Shown: positions 56,751 through 64,000 of the stretch, piece after piece
How positions within the stretch are numbered: position 1 is the stretch's first letter
Layout of the letters: every line of letters starts with the position of its first letter
DNA from: Tsukamurella tyrosinosolvens
GTDB taxonomy: Bacteria; Actinomycetota; Actinomycetes; Mycobacteriales; Mycobacteriaceae
Length of the DNA stretch: 64,000 bases
Direction of reading: 5' to 3'
NCBI RefSeq assembly: GCF_900104775.1
Contig: NZ_FNSA01000003.1
Location: 1,178,001-1,242,000, forward strand
Position numbers and translations under genes: made by a program
The notes under the pieces: generated by a model
What the model saw: only the letters and a program-made list of their open reading frames with translations
Databases searched by the model: none
Told to the model about the DNA's origin: nothing

Positions 56751-57011
56751 ATGACATTCACTAGAGTCAGGATTGCGCTGATCGCGGCGCTGTGCGGCGC
56801 GGTGGTGCTGTGCGGAGTCGGGCTGTGGATCGTCGAATCACGCCTGGTGGCGAATCATCCGGGATGTGCGGGCACCGGCTCGCCGCGGGTGTCCGTCTCC
56901 GAGTCCGTGAGCGGTGAGCCCGTGCTGCAACGCGCGCTCGACCGGGTCCTCAGCGGCCTCGGGTGCGCGACGGGACCGTCGCGGGACGCGACCGCGAACA
57001 GAATGCACTGA
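56751..57011 (+). CDS. Small membrane-anchored hypothetical protein
   Basis: 86 residues. A hydrophobic segment covers residues 8 to 26 (IALIAALCGAVVLCGVGLW), after a short basic N-terminus. The rest carries three Cys and no known motif. ATG 56751 follows GAGAGGTGGTGAAG, with TACGCT (56702-56707) as a possible -10 element. It is bounded by a strong terminator at 57018. Function unknown; it could be a secreted or single-span protein. Confidence 0.55.
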   Translation: MTFTRVRIALIAALCGAVVLCGVGLWIVESRLVANHPGCAGTGSPRVSVSESVSGEPVLQRALDRVLSGLGCATGPSRDATANRMH

Positions 57012-57017
57012 CGGTGC

Positions 57018-57059
57018 ACGAGAAGGGCGGCCGGTGCGCGCACCGGCCGCCCTTCTCGT
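57018..57059. terminator. Bidirectional terminator, 42-bp perfect palindrome
   Basis: Two 21-base arms (57018-57038 and 57039-57059) pair without any mismatch. The centre is GCGC with no loop, and the arms contain GAAGGGCGGCCGG. It separates two converging genes, the small membrane protein and dapD, and should stop transcription from both sides. Confidence 0.8.
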
Positions 57060-57069
57060 CGTCGTCCGA

Positions 57070-58020
57070 TCAGTTCTTGTGCAGGGCGGCGTTGAGCTCG
57101 ACGCCCTCGCTCCTCCACGGCACGACCTCGACCGCGCCGGTCACCGAGTTACGACGGAAGAGCAGGTTGCTCTGCCCGGCCAGATCGCGGGCCTTGACCT
57201 GCGTCCCGTCCGGGCCGGTCACCTTGGTGCCGGCGGTGAGGTAGAGGCCCGCCTCGAGCACGCAGTCGTCGCCGAGCGGGATGCCCAGGCCCGAGTTGGC
57301 GCCGAGCAGGCACCGCTCGCCGAGCTTGATGATCTCCTTGCCGCCGCCCGACAGGGTGCCCATCGTCGACGCGCCGCCGCCCACGTCGGAGTGGTCGCCG
57401 ATGACCACGCCCGCAGAGATGCGGCCCTCGACCATCGCCGTGCCCAGCGTGCCGGCGTTGAAGTTCACGAAGCCCTCGTGCATGACGGTCGTGCCCTCGG
57501 CCAGGTGCGCGCCGAGGCGCACCCGGTCGGCGTCGCCGATGCGCACGCCGCTCGGCAGCACGTAGTCCACCATGCGCGGGAACTTGTCCACCGAGTACAC
57601 GGTGACGTGGCCGCGGGGGAAGAGCGCCGCGCGCACCGACTCGAAGTCGACGGGGGAGCAGGGGCCGAAGTTGGTCCAGACGACGTTCGCGAGGAGGCCG
57701 AACTGGCCCTCGAGGCTGAGGCCGTGCGGCTGCACTAGGCGATGGCTCAGCAGGTGCAGGCGCAGGTACACGTCGTGCGCGTCGGCCGGGGCGGCACCGA
57801 GATCGGCGATCGTGGTCTGCACGACCACGATCCGCACCTTGCGGGCCGCGTCCGCGCCGGCGGAGGCCGTGAGGACCTCCGGCGCGCCGTCGGGATCCTG
57901 CACGGTGCCGGCGGTACCGCCGCCGTCGGTCAGCTCCGGCGCGGGGAACCAGGTGTCGAGCACCGTCCCGTCGTCGGTGATGGTGGCCAGTCCGTACGCC
58001 TTCGCTCCACGATTCGTCAC
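57070..58020 (-). CDS. dapD: 2,3,4,5-tetrahydropyridine-2,6-dicarboxylate N-succinyltransferase
   Basis: 316 residues, the actinobacterial type of DapD (close to Rv1201c). A left-handed beta-helix of hexapeptide repeats runs from about residue 160 to 265 (VRIGDADRVRLGAHLAEGTT, GRISAGVVIGDHSDVGGGAS, LLGANSGLGIPLGDDCVLEA). It succinylates tetrahydrodipicolinate in lysine and diaminopimelate synthesis. GTG 58020 is set by TACCCT six bases upstream. Together with dapC (38515) and dapE (61975) it covers the three succinylase steps. Confidence 0.95.
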   Translation of the reverse strand: MTNRGAKAYGLATITDDGTVLDTWFPAPELTDGGGTAGTVQDPDGAPEVLTASAGADAARKVRIVVVQTTIADLGAAPADAHDVYLRLHLLSHRLVQPHGLSLEGQFGLLANVVWTNFGPCSPVDFESVRAALFPRGHVTVYSVDKFPRMVDYVLPSGVRIGDADRVRLGAHLAEGTTVMHEGFVNFNAGTLGTAMVEGRISAGVVIGDHSDVGGGASTMGTLSGGGKEIIKLGERCLLGANSGLGIPLGDDCVLEAGLYLTAGTKVTGPDGTQVKARDLAGQSNLLFRRNSVTGAVEVVPWRSEGVELNAALHKN

Positions 58021-58026
58021 CCGATC

Positions 58027-58032
58027 AGGGTA
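58027..58032 (-). promoter_or_regulatory. -10 element of dapD
   Basis: TACCCT on the minus strand, six bases before GTG 58020. Confidence 0.6.
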
Positions 58033-58183
58033 CCGGCACGGCCGTGGTGGGCGCGTCCCCAGGCGAGGAGGACGACCGAGCGCCGGGCGCCCTCGATCGC
58101 ATGTACCCGGCGTGGCCGGGGCGTCCTCGCCGCTGGTCCCGAGTAGTGCGCCGGGCGCCGGACAACGGTCCGCCCTGCGGAAT

Positions 58184-58201
58184 TGAGTAGTCGACTACTC
58201 A
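58184..58201. promoter_or_regulatory. 18-bp perfect palindrome upstream of the PGRS-like gene
   Basis: TGAGTAGTCGACTACTCA. It is 62 bases before ATG 58264. A half-copy GAGTAGT is at 58141-58147. It is likely an operator, but the regulator is not in the window. Confidence 0.55.
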
Positions 58202-58263
58202 CGACCTGTGCACTCGCTGGGAGTTTGCTGGACAAGGCAGTACGTCCCGATCAAGGAGTGGTC

Positions 58264-60417
58264 ATGTCACGTAGAACTCATCGTTTCGCGGCGGCGGGCG
58301 TCGCGATCGTCAGTACGGGTGCGCTGGTCGCCGCGCCCGGCGTCACGGCGGGGCTCACCGCGGCCCCGCCGGTCCAGCAGGAGCACCTGTTGCCCGCTGC
58401 GTTCACCCCGGCCCGGGTCGCGGTGGCAGCGGTGCTCACCGAGGTCGACGGTGTCGTGAGGGCGGTTCCGCTGCCCGCGGGCTGGACGGTGCCGATGGCA
58501 CCGTCGGGCGGGGACGGCGCTCGGGTGACGGGTCCCCTGACGTTCGCCCCGCAGACGGTCGCCCTGGCGGGTACCGGCCGCTCGCCCGGCACGGCGGCGC
58601 CGGCATCGTTCGGCGCTCCCGCGGCCCGGTCCGCGCCGGCGAGCTCCGCGGCGTCGGTGGCCGAATCGGTACTCGGCGGAGCGAATTCCGTCCTCCCGGG
58701 GCTCACACAGATCCTCTCCGGCACGGGCTCGCCCCTCGCGCCCCTGTCGGGCCCGGTGCCCCAGATCCCGCTGCCCGGTATCGCGCAGGTGACCTCGCTG
58801 ATGACGCCCGTCGTGGGGCTGGTGCTGCAGGTGGCCGACCTGGTCGGCAACGGGATCATCGCCATGGCGGACTTCGTCGCACCGATCAACCCCTTCGCCG
58901 ACGTGGTGCGGGTCTTCATCGGCAACGGCGCCGACGGTACCGCCGCGCATCCCGACGGACAGAACGGCGGCCTCCTGCTCGGCCACGGCGGTAACGGCTG
59001 GAACAGCACCGTCGTCGGCGTCGCCGGCGGCAAGGGCGGCAGCGGCGGACTCCTCTTCGGCGACGGCGGTCGCGGCGGCAACGGCGCCGCGGGCTACGGC
59101 CTCGCCGCGGGTAGCAACGGCGGTGCCGGCGGCAGCGCCGGTACCTTCGCGCTGTTCAGCTTCGGCGGCGCCGGCGGTGCAGGAGGGAACGGCGCCCAGG
59201 GCGCCAAGGGCACGACGGGCGCCACGGGCGTCACCGGGGCCCGCGGCACGGACGGTGCCGACGGCAGCACGGGGTCGACGGGGTCCCGCGGCACCACGGG
59301 CGCGGCCGGCACCAACGGGACCAATGGGACCACCGGCCCGAACGGCACCCCGGGAGGCACAGGAGGCAACGGCCGGATCAGCCTCCTGCCGCCCGTCTTC
59401 CATCCCTCCGGCTACAACGGGGGCCCCGGCGGACCCGGTGACCCCGGAACCGACGCGACGACCGCCGGCACCGACGGCAAGGACGGCGGCGTCGGCGGCA
59501 CGGGTGGCGTCGGCGGCACCGGCGGGTCGGGCACCCCGGGCGCAACGGGCGGGACCGGCGGGACCGGCGGTGCTGGCACTCCCGGTACCGCGGGCGGCCT
59601 CGGCGGCGCCGGCGGCGCCGCGGGCCTGTTCAGCGTCTTCGGCGGCGGCGGAGCCGGTGGCGCGGGCGGCTTCGGCGGCGGGGGCGGCACCGGCGGTACC
59701 GGTGGCACGGGCGGCACCGGTGGCACCGGCGGCGATGCGGGCGACGGCGGCACGGGTGGCCGGGGCGGACCCGGCGGCGACGGCGGTACCGGTGGCACCG
59801 GCGGCACCGGTGGCACGGGCGGTACCGGCGGTACCGGTGGCACCGGCGGAAACGGCATCCGGCCCCCGGGCAGCCCCATCTCGGCCCCCGGCGGTAGCGG
59901 CGGCCAGGGCGGCACGGGCGGCCAGGGCGGCAACGGCACCGCGGGCGGGAGCGGCGGCGCGTCCGGCCCGGGCGGATCGGGCGGCGCCGGCGGTGCCGCG
60001 GGCAACCCGGGCGCGGGCGGCTCCGGCGGCCTGGGCGGCGCGGGTGGCTCCGGCGGCTCGGGTGGCGCCGGCGGCGCCGCGGGCGCGGGTGGCTCCGGCG
60101 GGCTCTTCGGCGGCGCCGGCCAGGCAGGGCAGGCCGGGTCGTCCGGAGCGTCCGGTGCCACGGGCGCGACGGGCTCCAGCGGCGCCACGGGCAGCTCCGG
60201 CGCGACCGGGTCCACCGGCGGCACGGGCGCGTCCGGTGCGGGGGGCACCGCGGGCCAGAGCGGCCAACCCGGCGGCACCGGTCAGGGCGGCCAGCCCGGC
60301 GACGGGGGGCAGTCCGGTGGCCTCCTCAGCGGCGCGGGCGGTTCCGGGGGTGCCGGCGGCGACGGTGGCACGGGCGGTACCGGCGGTGCGGGCGGTGCGG
60401 GCGGCCATACCCCGTAG
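58264..60417 (+). CDS. Secreted PGRS-like Gly-rich protein without a PE domain
   Basis: 717 residues. A Sec-type signal peptide (about 1-29) with a basic start MSRRTHR and a hydrophobic core precedes a 190-residue Pro/Ala-rich region. At residue 220 the PGRS-like part begins with IGNGADGTA, GQNGGLLLGHGGNG and GGLLFGDGGRGGNG, which closely resembles the entry of mycobacterial PE_PGRS domains. Collagen-like Gly-X-Y stretches with Thr and Ser (e.g. GTTGATGVTGARG) are at 320-370. The rest is GGx/GTG repeats. No PE domain is present. AAGGAG (58253-58258) precedes ATG 58264. It probably ends up in the cell envelope or outside the cell; no function is known. Confidence 0.8.
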   Translation: MSRRTHRFAAAGVAIVSTGALVAAPGVTAGLTAAPPVQQEHLLPAAFTPARVAVAAVLTEVDGVVRAVPLPAGWTVPMAPSGGDGARVTGPLTFAPQTVALAGTGRSPGTAAPASFGAPAARSAPASSAASVAESVLGGANSVLPGLTQILSGTGSPLAPLSGPVPQIPLPGIAQVTSLMTPVVGLVLQVADLVGNGIIAMADFVAPINPFADVVRVFIGNGADGTAAHPDGQNGGLLLGHGGNGWNSTVVGVAGGKGGSGGLLFGDGGRGGNGAAGYGLAAGSNGGAGGSAGTFALFSFGGAGGAGGNGAQGAKGTTGATGVTGARGTDGADGSTGSTGSRGTTGAAGTNGTNGTTGPNGTPGGTGGNGRISLLPPVFHPSGYNGGPGGPGDPGTDATTAGTDGKDGGVGGTGGVGGTGGSGTPGATGGTGGTGGAGTPGTAGGLGGAGGAAGLFSVFGGGGAGGAGGFGGGGGTGGTGGTGGTGGTGGDAGDGGTGGRGGPGGDGGTGGTGGTGGTGGTGGTGGTGGNGIRPPGSPISAPGGSGGQGGTGGQGGNGTAGGSGGASGPGGSGGAGGAAGNPGAGGSGGLGGAGGSGGSGGAGGAAGAGGSGGLFGGAGQAGQAGSSGASGATGATGSSGATGSSGATGSTGGTGASGAGGTAGQSGQPGGTGQGGQPGDGGQSGGLLSGAGGSGGAGGDGGTGGTGGAGGAGGHTP
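59684..59850 (+). repeat. 9-base tandem repeats coding Gly-Thr-Gly
   Basis: Two blocks of GGCACCGGT-type 9-base units (about 59684-59734 and 59781-59850) within the PGRS-like gene encode runs of GTG. Unit codons vary between GGC/GGT and ACC/ACG, so copies are not identical, yet slippage is possible. Length may vary between strains. Confidence 0.8.
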
Positions 60418-60440
60418 CGCGGCGCGCCAGCTCGAACTCG

Positions 60441-60474
60441 ACGGGGCGCGACGGCCACGGTCGCCGCGCCCCGT
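60441..60474 (+). terminator. Terminator after the PGRS-like gene
   Basis: ACGGGGCGCG (60441-60450) pairs perfectly with CGCGCCCCGT (60465-60474) around a 14-base loop, 24 bases after the stop codon. There is no U-tract. Confidence 0.6.
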
Positions 60475-60530
60475 CCCGGTGTCGCCGGCCGTCCCCGACG
60501 CGCTCGCGCTGCGGAGCCGGTGGATTCGGA

Positions 60531-60536
60531 TACCGT
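60531..60536 (+). promoter_or_regulatory. -10 element of mgtE
   Basis: TACCGT followed by exactly seven bases and then GTG 60544. It decides against the start at 60520. Confidence 0.6.
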
Positions 60537-60543
60537 GCAGCGA

Positions 60544-61896
60544 GTGACCACGACACTCGACACGGCCAAGCTCGCCAACCGGATCGACGACGCGGTCGAC
60601 GACGGGGATCTGACCACGGTCTCCTCGCTCATCGCGCCCCTGGCGTCCCACGAGGTCGCGGACGTCCTCGAGCGCCTGAGCCGCAAGGACCGCGCCGTCG
60701 TCTTCCGGCTGCTCGCGAAGGACGAGGCGCTCACCGTCTTCGAATCCCTCGACGCGCCGCTGCAGGGCGAGCTCATCCACGACCTGCAGGACGAACAGGT
60801 CACCGGGCTGTTCGCCGAGCTCGACCCCGACGACCGCGTGACCCTGCTCGACGAGCTGCCCGCGACCGTCGCCGCGCGGCTGCTGCACGGCCTGCCCGAG
60901 GGGGAGCGCGCCGCCACCGCCGCGCTGCTCGGCTACCCGCAGGGCTCCGTCGGCCGCGAGATGACCCCCGAGTTCGTCTCGGTGCACCCGGGCGACACCG
61001 CCGAGCAGGCGCTCGCCGCGGTGCAGGCCCACATCGACGACGTCGAGACCATCTACGGCATCCCCGTCGTCGGCCCCGGGCGGGTACTCGTCGGCATCGT
61101 CGGGCTGCGCGGTCTCCTGCGCAGCGCCCCCGACACGCCGGTCAGCGAGATCATGAACATCGCGGGCACGGCCCGGGCGCGGGAGTCCGCCGAGGAGGCG
61201 GCGCGCCGCTGCGCCGAGCAGCGCCTGCTGGTGATGCCCATCGTCGACGACGAGCACCGCCTCGTCGGCATCCTCACCGTGGATGACGCGCTCCGCATCC
61301 TCGAGGAGGCGGAGAGCGAGGACGCGGCGCGCCAGGGCGGCGTGGAGCCGCTGAACCGCCCCTATCTGTCGACGCCCGTGCGGACCCTGGTGCGCTCGCG
61401 CGTCGTGTGGCTGCTCGTCCTGGCGATCGGCGCGACGCTGACGGTCAAGGTGCTCTCCGTCTTCGAGGACAGCCTGCAGGAGATGGTGGTGCTCTCGCTG
61501 TTCGTGCCGCTCATCATCGGCACCGGCGGCAACACCGGCAACCAGGCCGCCACCACCGTGACCCGCGCGCTCGCCCTCGGCGACATCACCACCTCCGACG
61601 TCTTCCGGGTGCTGGGACGCGAGGTCCGTGTCGGCGCCACGCTGGGCCTCGTCCTCGGCACGCTCGGCGCGGTCATCGCCGGCGCCCTCTTCGGGGTCGA
61701 CGTGGGACTGGTCATCGGCGCGACGCTCTTCGGCGTGTGCACCATGTCGGCCACCGTCGGCGGGCTCATGCCGATCGTCGCGAAATCCATCGGCGTCGAC
61801 CCGGCCGTCTTCTCCAACCCGTTCATCAGCACCTTCGTGGACGCGACGGGCCTGATCCTGTACTTCCTCATCGCCAAGGCGATCCTCGGGATCTGA
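60544..61896 (+). CDS. mgtE: Magnesium transporter MgtE
   Basis: 450 residues. N-terminal MgtE_N superhelix (residues 10-120, with VADVLERLSRKDRAVVFRLL), a CBS pair (125-250) that senses Mg2+, then five membrane segments. The ion path motif is in PLIIGTGGNTGNQAATT, and GVDPAVFSNPFISTFVDATG is near the end. Mg2+ enters along the membrane potential. A longer frame opens at GTG 60520, but the -10 element fixes the start at 60544. Confidence 0.96.
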   Translation: MTTTLDTAKLANRIDDAVDDGDLTTVSSLIAPLASHEVADVLERLSRKDRAVVFRLLAKDEALTVFESLDAPLQGELIHDLQDEQVTGLFAELDPDDRVTLLDELPATVAARLLHGLPEGERAATAALLGYPQGSVGREMTPEFVSVHPGDTAEQALAAVQAHIDDVETIYGIPVVGPGRVLVGIVGLRGLLRSAPDTPVSEIMNIAGTARARESAEEAARRCAEQRLLVMPIVDDEHRLVGILTVDDALRILEEAESEDAARQGGVEPLNRPYLSTPVRTLVRSRVVWLLVLAIGATLTVKVLSVFEDSLQEMVVLSLFVPLIIGTGGNTGNQAATTVTRALALGDITTSDVFRVLGREVRVGATLGLVLGTLGAVIAGALFGVDVGLVIGATLFGVCTMSATVGGLMPIVAKSIGVDPAVFSNPFISTFVDATGLILYFLIAKAILGI

Positions 61897-61962
61897 GCAC
61901 CCACCCTGGAGAGGTGACTCCTCGGTCGGGGCCTTGGCGGTGGTCGCGTCCCGTAGCGCCAC

Positions 61963-61968
61963 TACGCT
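61963..61968 (+). promoter_or_regulatory. -10 element of dapE
   Basis: TACGCT, six bases before GTG 61975. Confidence 0.55.
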
Positions 61969-61974
61969 GGGGCT

Positions 61975-63051
61975 GTGCCCCTCGATATCGCCATTGACCC
62001 GATCGACCTCACCGCCGCGCTGGTCGACATCCCCAGCGTGAGCCACGACGAGGAACGGATCGCCGACGAGGTGGAGGCCGCGCTGCGGGCGCTGGACCGC
62101 TTCGAGGTGCTCCGCGTGGGGAACAACGTGCTCGCGCGGACGGATCGCGGGCTGCCGCAGCGCGTCATGCTCGCCGGGCACCTCGACACCGTGCCGATCG
62201 CCGACAACGTGCCCAGCCGCCGCGAGGGCGGCGTCCTGCACGGCTGCGGCACCGTCGACATGAAGAGCGGCGACGCGGTCTTCCTGCACCTCGCCGCCAC
62301 GATGGCCGATCCCGCCTACGACCTGACCCTCATCTTCTACGAGTGCGAGGAGATCGCCTCGCAGTTCAACGGTCTCGGCCGCATCGAGCGCGAGCTCCCC
62401 GCATGGCTGCGGGCCGACGTCGCGATCCTCGGCGAGCCCTCGGGCGGGCTCATCGAGGCCGGCTGCCAGGGCACCATCCGCGTGCGCATCACCGCGAGCG
62501 GCGTCCGCGCGCACAGCGCCCGGTCGTGGCTGGGCGACAACGCGATCCACAAACTCGGCCCCGTTCTCACCGCCCTGCAGGACTACTCCGCGCGCACCGT
62601 CGACATCGACGGCTGCGAGTACCGCGAGGGCCTCTCCGCCGTGAAGATCGAGGGCGGCGTCGCCGGCAACGTCGTGCCCGACGAGGCGTTCGTGGACGTC
62701 AACTTCCGCTTCGCGCCGGACCGCACGGTCGACGAGGCGGTCGCCCACGTCCGGGAGGTCCTCGCGGGACCGCTGGCCGACGGTGCCCTCGGCTTCGAGG
62801 TCACCGACGCCGCGCCCGGTGCGCTGCCCGGCCTGGGCGCGCCCGCCGCGGCCGAGCTCGTCGCGGCCGCCGGCGGTCGCTTCCGCGCCAAGTACGGCTG
62901 GACCGACGTCTCGCGCTTCGCGGCCCTGGGCATCCCCGCCGTGAACTTCGGTCCGGGCGACCCCAACTACGCGCACAAGCGCGACGAGCACGTGGAGATC
63001 GCGCAGATCACCGAGGTGGCCGCCGTGCTGCGCGCCTTCCTCGCTGGGTAG
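61975..63051 (+). CDS. dapE: Succinyl-diaminopimelate desuccinylase
   Basis: 358 residues, M20 zinc peptidase family. [12 protein letters not shown] with the zinc His, [13 protein letters not shown], and the catalytic Glu pair in [14 protein letters not shown] are in the right order. A His ligand near the end is in [13 protein letters not shown]. It removes succinate from succinyl-diaminopimelate. It corresponds to Rv1202, next to the LOG genes as in M. tuberculosis. Confidence 0.95.
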   Translation: MPLDIAIDPIDLTAALVDIPSVSHDEERIADEVEAALRALDRFEVLRVGNNVLARTDRGLPQRVMLAGHLDTVPIADNVPSRREGGVLHGCGTVDMKSGDAVFLHLAATMADPAYDLTLIFYECEEIASQFNGLGRIERELPAWLRADVAILGEPSGGLIEAGCQGTIRVRITASGVRAHSARSWLGDNAIHKLGPVLTALQDYSARTVDIDGCEYREGLSAVKIEGGVAGNVVPDEAFVDVNFRFAPDRTVDEAVAHVREVLAGPLADGALGFEVTDAAPGALPGLGAPAAAELVAAAGGRFRAKYGWTDVSRFAALGIPAVNFGPGDPNYAHKRDEHVEIAQITEVAAVLRAFLAG

Positions 63052-63054
63052 GTT
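63049..63054 (+). promoter_or_regulatory. -10 element of the LOG gene, built on the dapE stop codon
   Basis: TAGGTT, in which TAG is the dapE stop codon (63049-63051), then seven bases and ATG 63062. Confidence 0.55.
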
Positions 63055-63061
63055 GTGCGTC

Positions 63062-63856
63062 ATGGCCTCCGATAAGAAGCCCTCCCACGACCACTACCTG
63101 CGCTACCGCGGCCCCGTGCGCGTGCAGGGCGCGGCGGCGACGGAGTCGTCGACTACCGATCAGCGGCTCCTCGCGAACGCGGACGACGCCGACTGGCTGC
63201 ACCGCGATCCCTGGCGCGTGATGCGGATCCAGGCCGAGTTCGTCGAGGGCTTCGGCGCGCTCGCCGAATTGCCGCAGGCCGTCACCGTCTTCGGTTCCGC
63301 TCGGATCAAGCCGGATTCGCCGGAGTACGCCACCGGTCGCGAGCTGGGCGCCGGGCTGGTGCGCGCGGGCTACGCCGTGATCACGGGTGGCGGTCCGGGC
63401 GCGATGGAGGCCGCGAACCGCGGCGCCAAGGACGCCGACGGCCTCTCGGTGGGGCTCGGCATCGAGCTGCCGTTCGAGCAGGGGCTCAACGACTGGGTCG
63501 ACCTCGGCATCAACTTCCGGTACTTCTTCGTGCGCAAGACGATGTTCGTCAAGTACGCGCAGGCGTTCGTCTGCCTCCCCGGCGGTTTCGGCACCCTCGA
63601 CGAGCTCTTCGAGGCGCTGACCCTGGTGCAGACGCACAAGGTGACCCGGTTCCCGATCGTGCTGCTGGGCTCCGCCTACTGGGGTGGCCTCGTGGACTGG
63701 ATCCGGGGCACGCTGACCGACCAGGGCATGGTCTCGCCCGGCGACGCCGACCTGATCACCGTCACCGATTCGGTGGCCGAGGCGATCGACATCATCGTGC
63801 GCGCCGACGCCGCGCGCGAGCGCGAGGCCGAGGCCAGCGAGGTGGATCCCTCGTGA
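63062..63856 (+). CDS. LOG-family (TIGR00730) Rossmann-fold protein, long form
   Basis: 264 residues. The LOG motif PGGFGTLDELFEALTLVQTHK is at about residues 178-198 (given in parts as PGGFGT and DELFE), and the nucleotide segment ITGGGPGAMEAANRGAK is near residue 108. The extra N-terminal 60 residues set it apart from the short LOG proteins. Family members are cytokinin-riboside phosphoribohydrolases or AMP nucleosidases. It overlaps the next LOG gene by four bases. Confidence 0.88.
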   Translation: MASDKKPSHDHYLRYRGPVRVQGAAATESSTTDQRLLANADDADWLHRDPWRVMRIQAEFVEGFGALAELPQAVTVFGSARIKPDSPEYATGRELGAGLVRAGYAVITGGGPGAMEAANRGAKDADGLSVGLGIELPFEQGLNDWVDLGINFRYFFVRKTMFVKYAQAFVCLPGGFGTLDELFEALTLVQTHKVTRFPIVLLGSAYWGGLVDWIRGTLTDQGMVSPGDADLITVTDSVAEAIDIIVRADAAREREAEASEVDPS

Positions 63857-64000
63857 CCGCGATCGCCGTGTTCTGCGCCTCGCGCCCCGTGCCGCAGGAG
63901 TACATCGACCTCGCCACCGAGGTGGGCCGGGGCATCGCCGCCGGAGGCGACTCCCTGGTGTGGGGCGGCGGGCACGTGTCCATGATGGGCGCGGTCGCGC
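63853..64000 (+). CDS. LOG-family protein, N-terminal part (cut by window edge)
   Basis: 49 residues are seen. GTG 63853 overlaps the stop of the previous gene (GTGA). The start TAIAVFCASRPVPQEYIDLA and VWGGGHVSMMGAVA match the short LOG proteins such as Rv1205, a cytokinin-forming phosphoribohydrolase. The catalytic PGGxGT motif is beyond the window. Confidence 0.88.
   Translation, partial: MTAIAVFCASRPVPQEYIDLATEVGRGIAAGGDSLVWGGGHVSMMGAVA

Noticed and set aside
59684-59850. Regular repeats that could suggest a CRISPR array
   Set aside because: The unit is 9 bases, in frame, and codes Gly-Thr-Gly. There are no spacers of constant length and no cas genes.
58267-63063. A very long minus-strand open frame of nearly 1600 codons opposite the PGRS-like gene, mgtE and dapE
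   Set aside because: GC-rich DNA with few stops gives long antisense frames. It has no domain, low-complexity Ala/Arg composition and it lies opposite three clear genes.

Overview
The window is very GC-rich, densely coding DNA from an actinobacterium of the order Mycobacteriales. The marker genes point there: pimE and lpqW (phosphatidylinositol mannoside and lipoarabinomannan synthesis), mshB (mycothiol), fbiC (coenzyme F420), a wax-ester-synthase/DGAT-like acyltransferase, an IdeR-type iron box and a secreted PGRS-like Gly-rich protein. Two blocks, pimE...typA-lpqW-mshB-fbiC...fdxC-dapC and dapD...dapE-LOG-LOG, follow the M. tuberculosis order Rv1159-Rv1178 and Rv1201-Rv1205 as I remember it. 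The intervening content is not mycobacterial. A non-Mycobacterium genus such as Tsukamurella is my best guess; this is inference from gene content only. I found no rRNA, tRNA, insertion sequence or CRISPR array, and no gene-free stretch longer than 300 bases.

Layout. 1-2153: end of a drug-type MFS exporter, an XRE/MmyB regulator and a FadR-type regulator. 2160-4079: leuA behind a 16-codon leader peptide with four consecutive Leu codons (attenuator). 4130-8822: coupled operon glgP / ROK sugar kinase / WS-DGAT-like acyltransferase. 8810-11067: LacI regulator and divergent MFS transporter sharing a 16-bp palindrome. 11078-16002: TetR regulator divergent from a coupled operon of three amide-bond hydrolases, with a 24-bp palindrome between. 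16019-27406: CPBP protease, pimE, thiBPQ-like ABC transporter, GMC oxidoreductase, CDF metal transporter, aldo/keto reductase with TetR, VOC protein. 27414-27634: a 65-residue Cys-rich basic protein whose promoter is buried in an iron box. 27795-38072: typA, lpqW, mshB, a membrane protein, fbiC, an unknown protein, a Uma2-like protein and a NupC-type transporter.

38181-41193: fdxC, dapC and a three-gene peptide-modification cassette, namely a DUF692 (MNIO) enzyme, a membrane-anchored Ser/Cys-rich small protein as likely substrate, and a partner protein. 41237-52537: a complete benzoate-to-TCA route, with catRBAC-pcaIJDF on the minus strand and benAB plus a benC-FCD-benD triple fusion on the plus strand. 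52579-56531: a large LuxR-type regulator and an aldehyde dehydrogenase whose promoter carries the same GGGATCAC element as benA. 56751-64000: a small membrane protein, a 42-bp palindromic terminator, dapD, the PGRS-like protein, mgtE, dapE and two tandem LOG-family genes.

Many genes have a TANNNT-type -10 element 6 to 8 bases before the start codon, so leaderless transcription seems common; I used this to choose several starts. The features most worth a second look are the MNIO cassette, the benC-FCD-benD fusion, the iron-box Cys protein and the PGRS-like protein without a PE domain.
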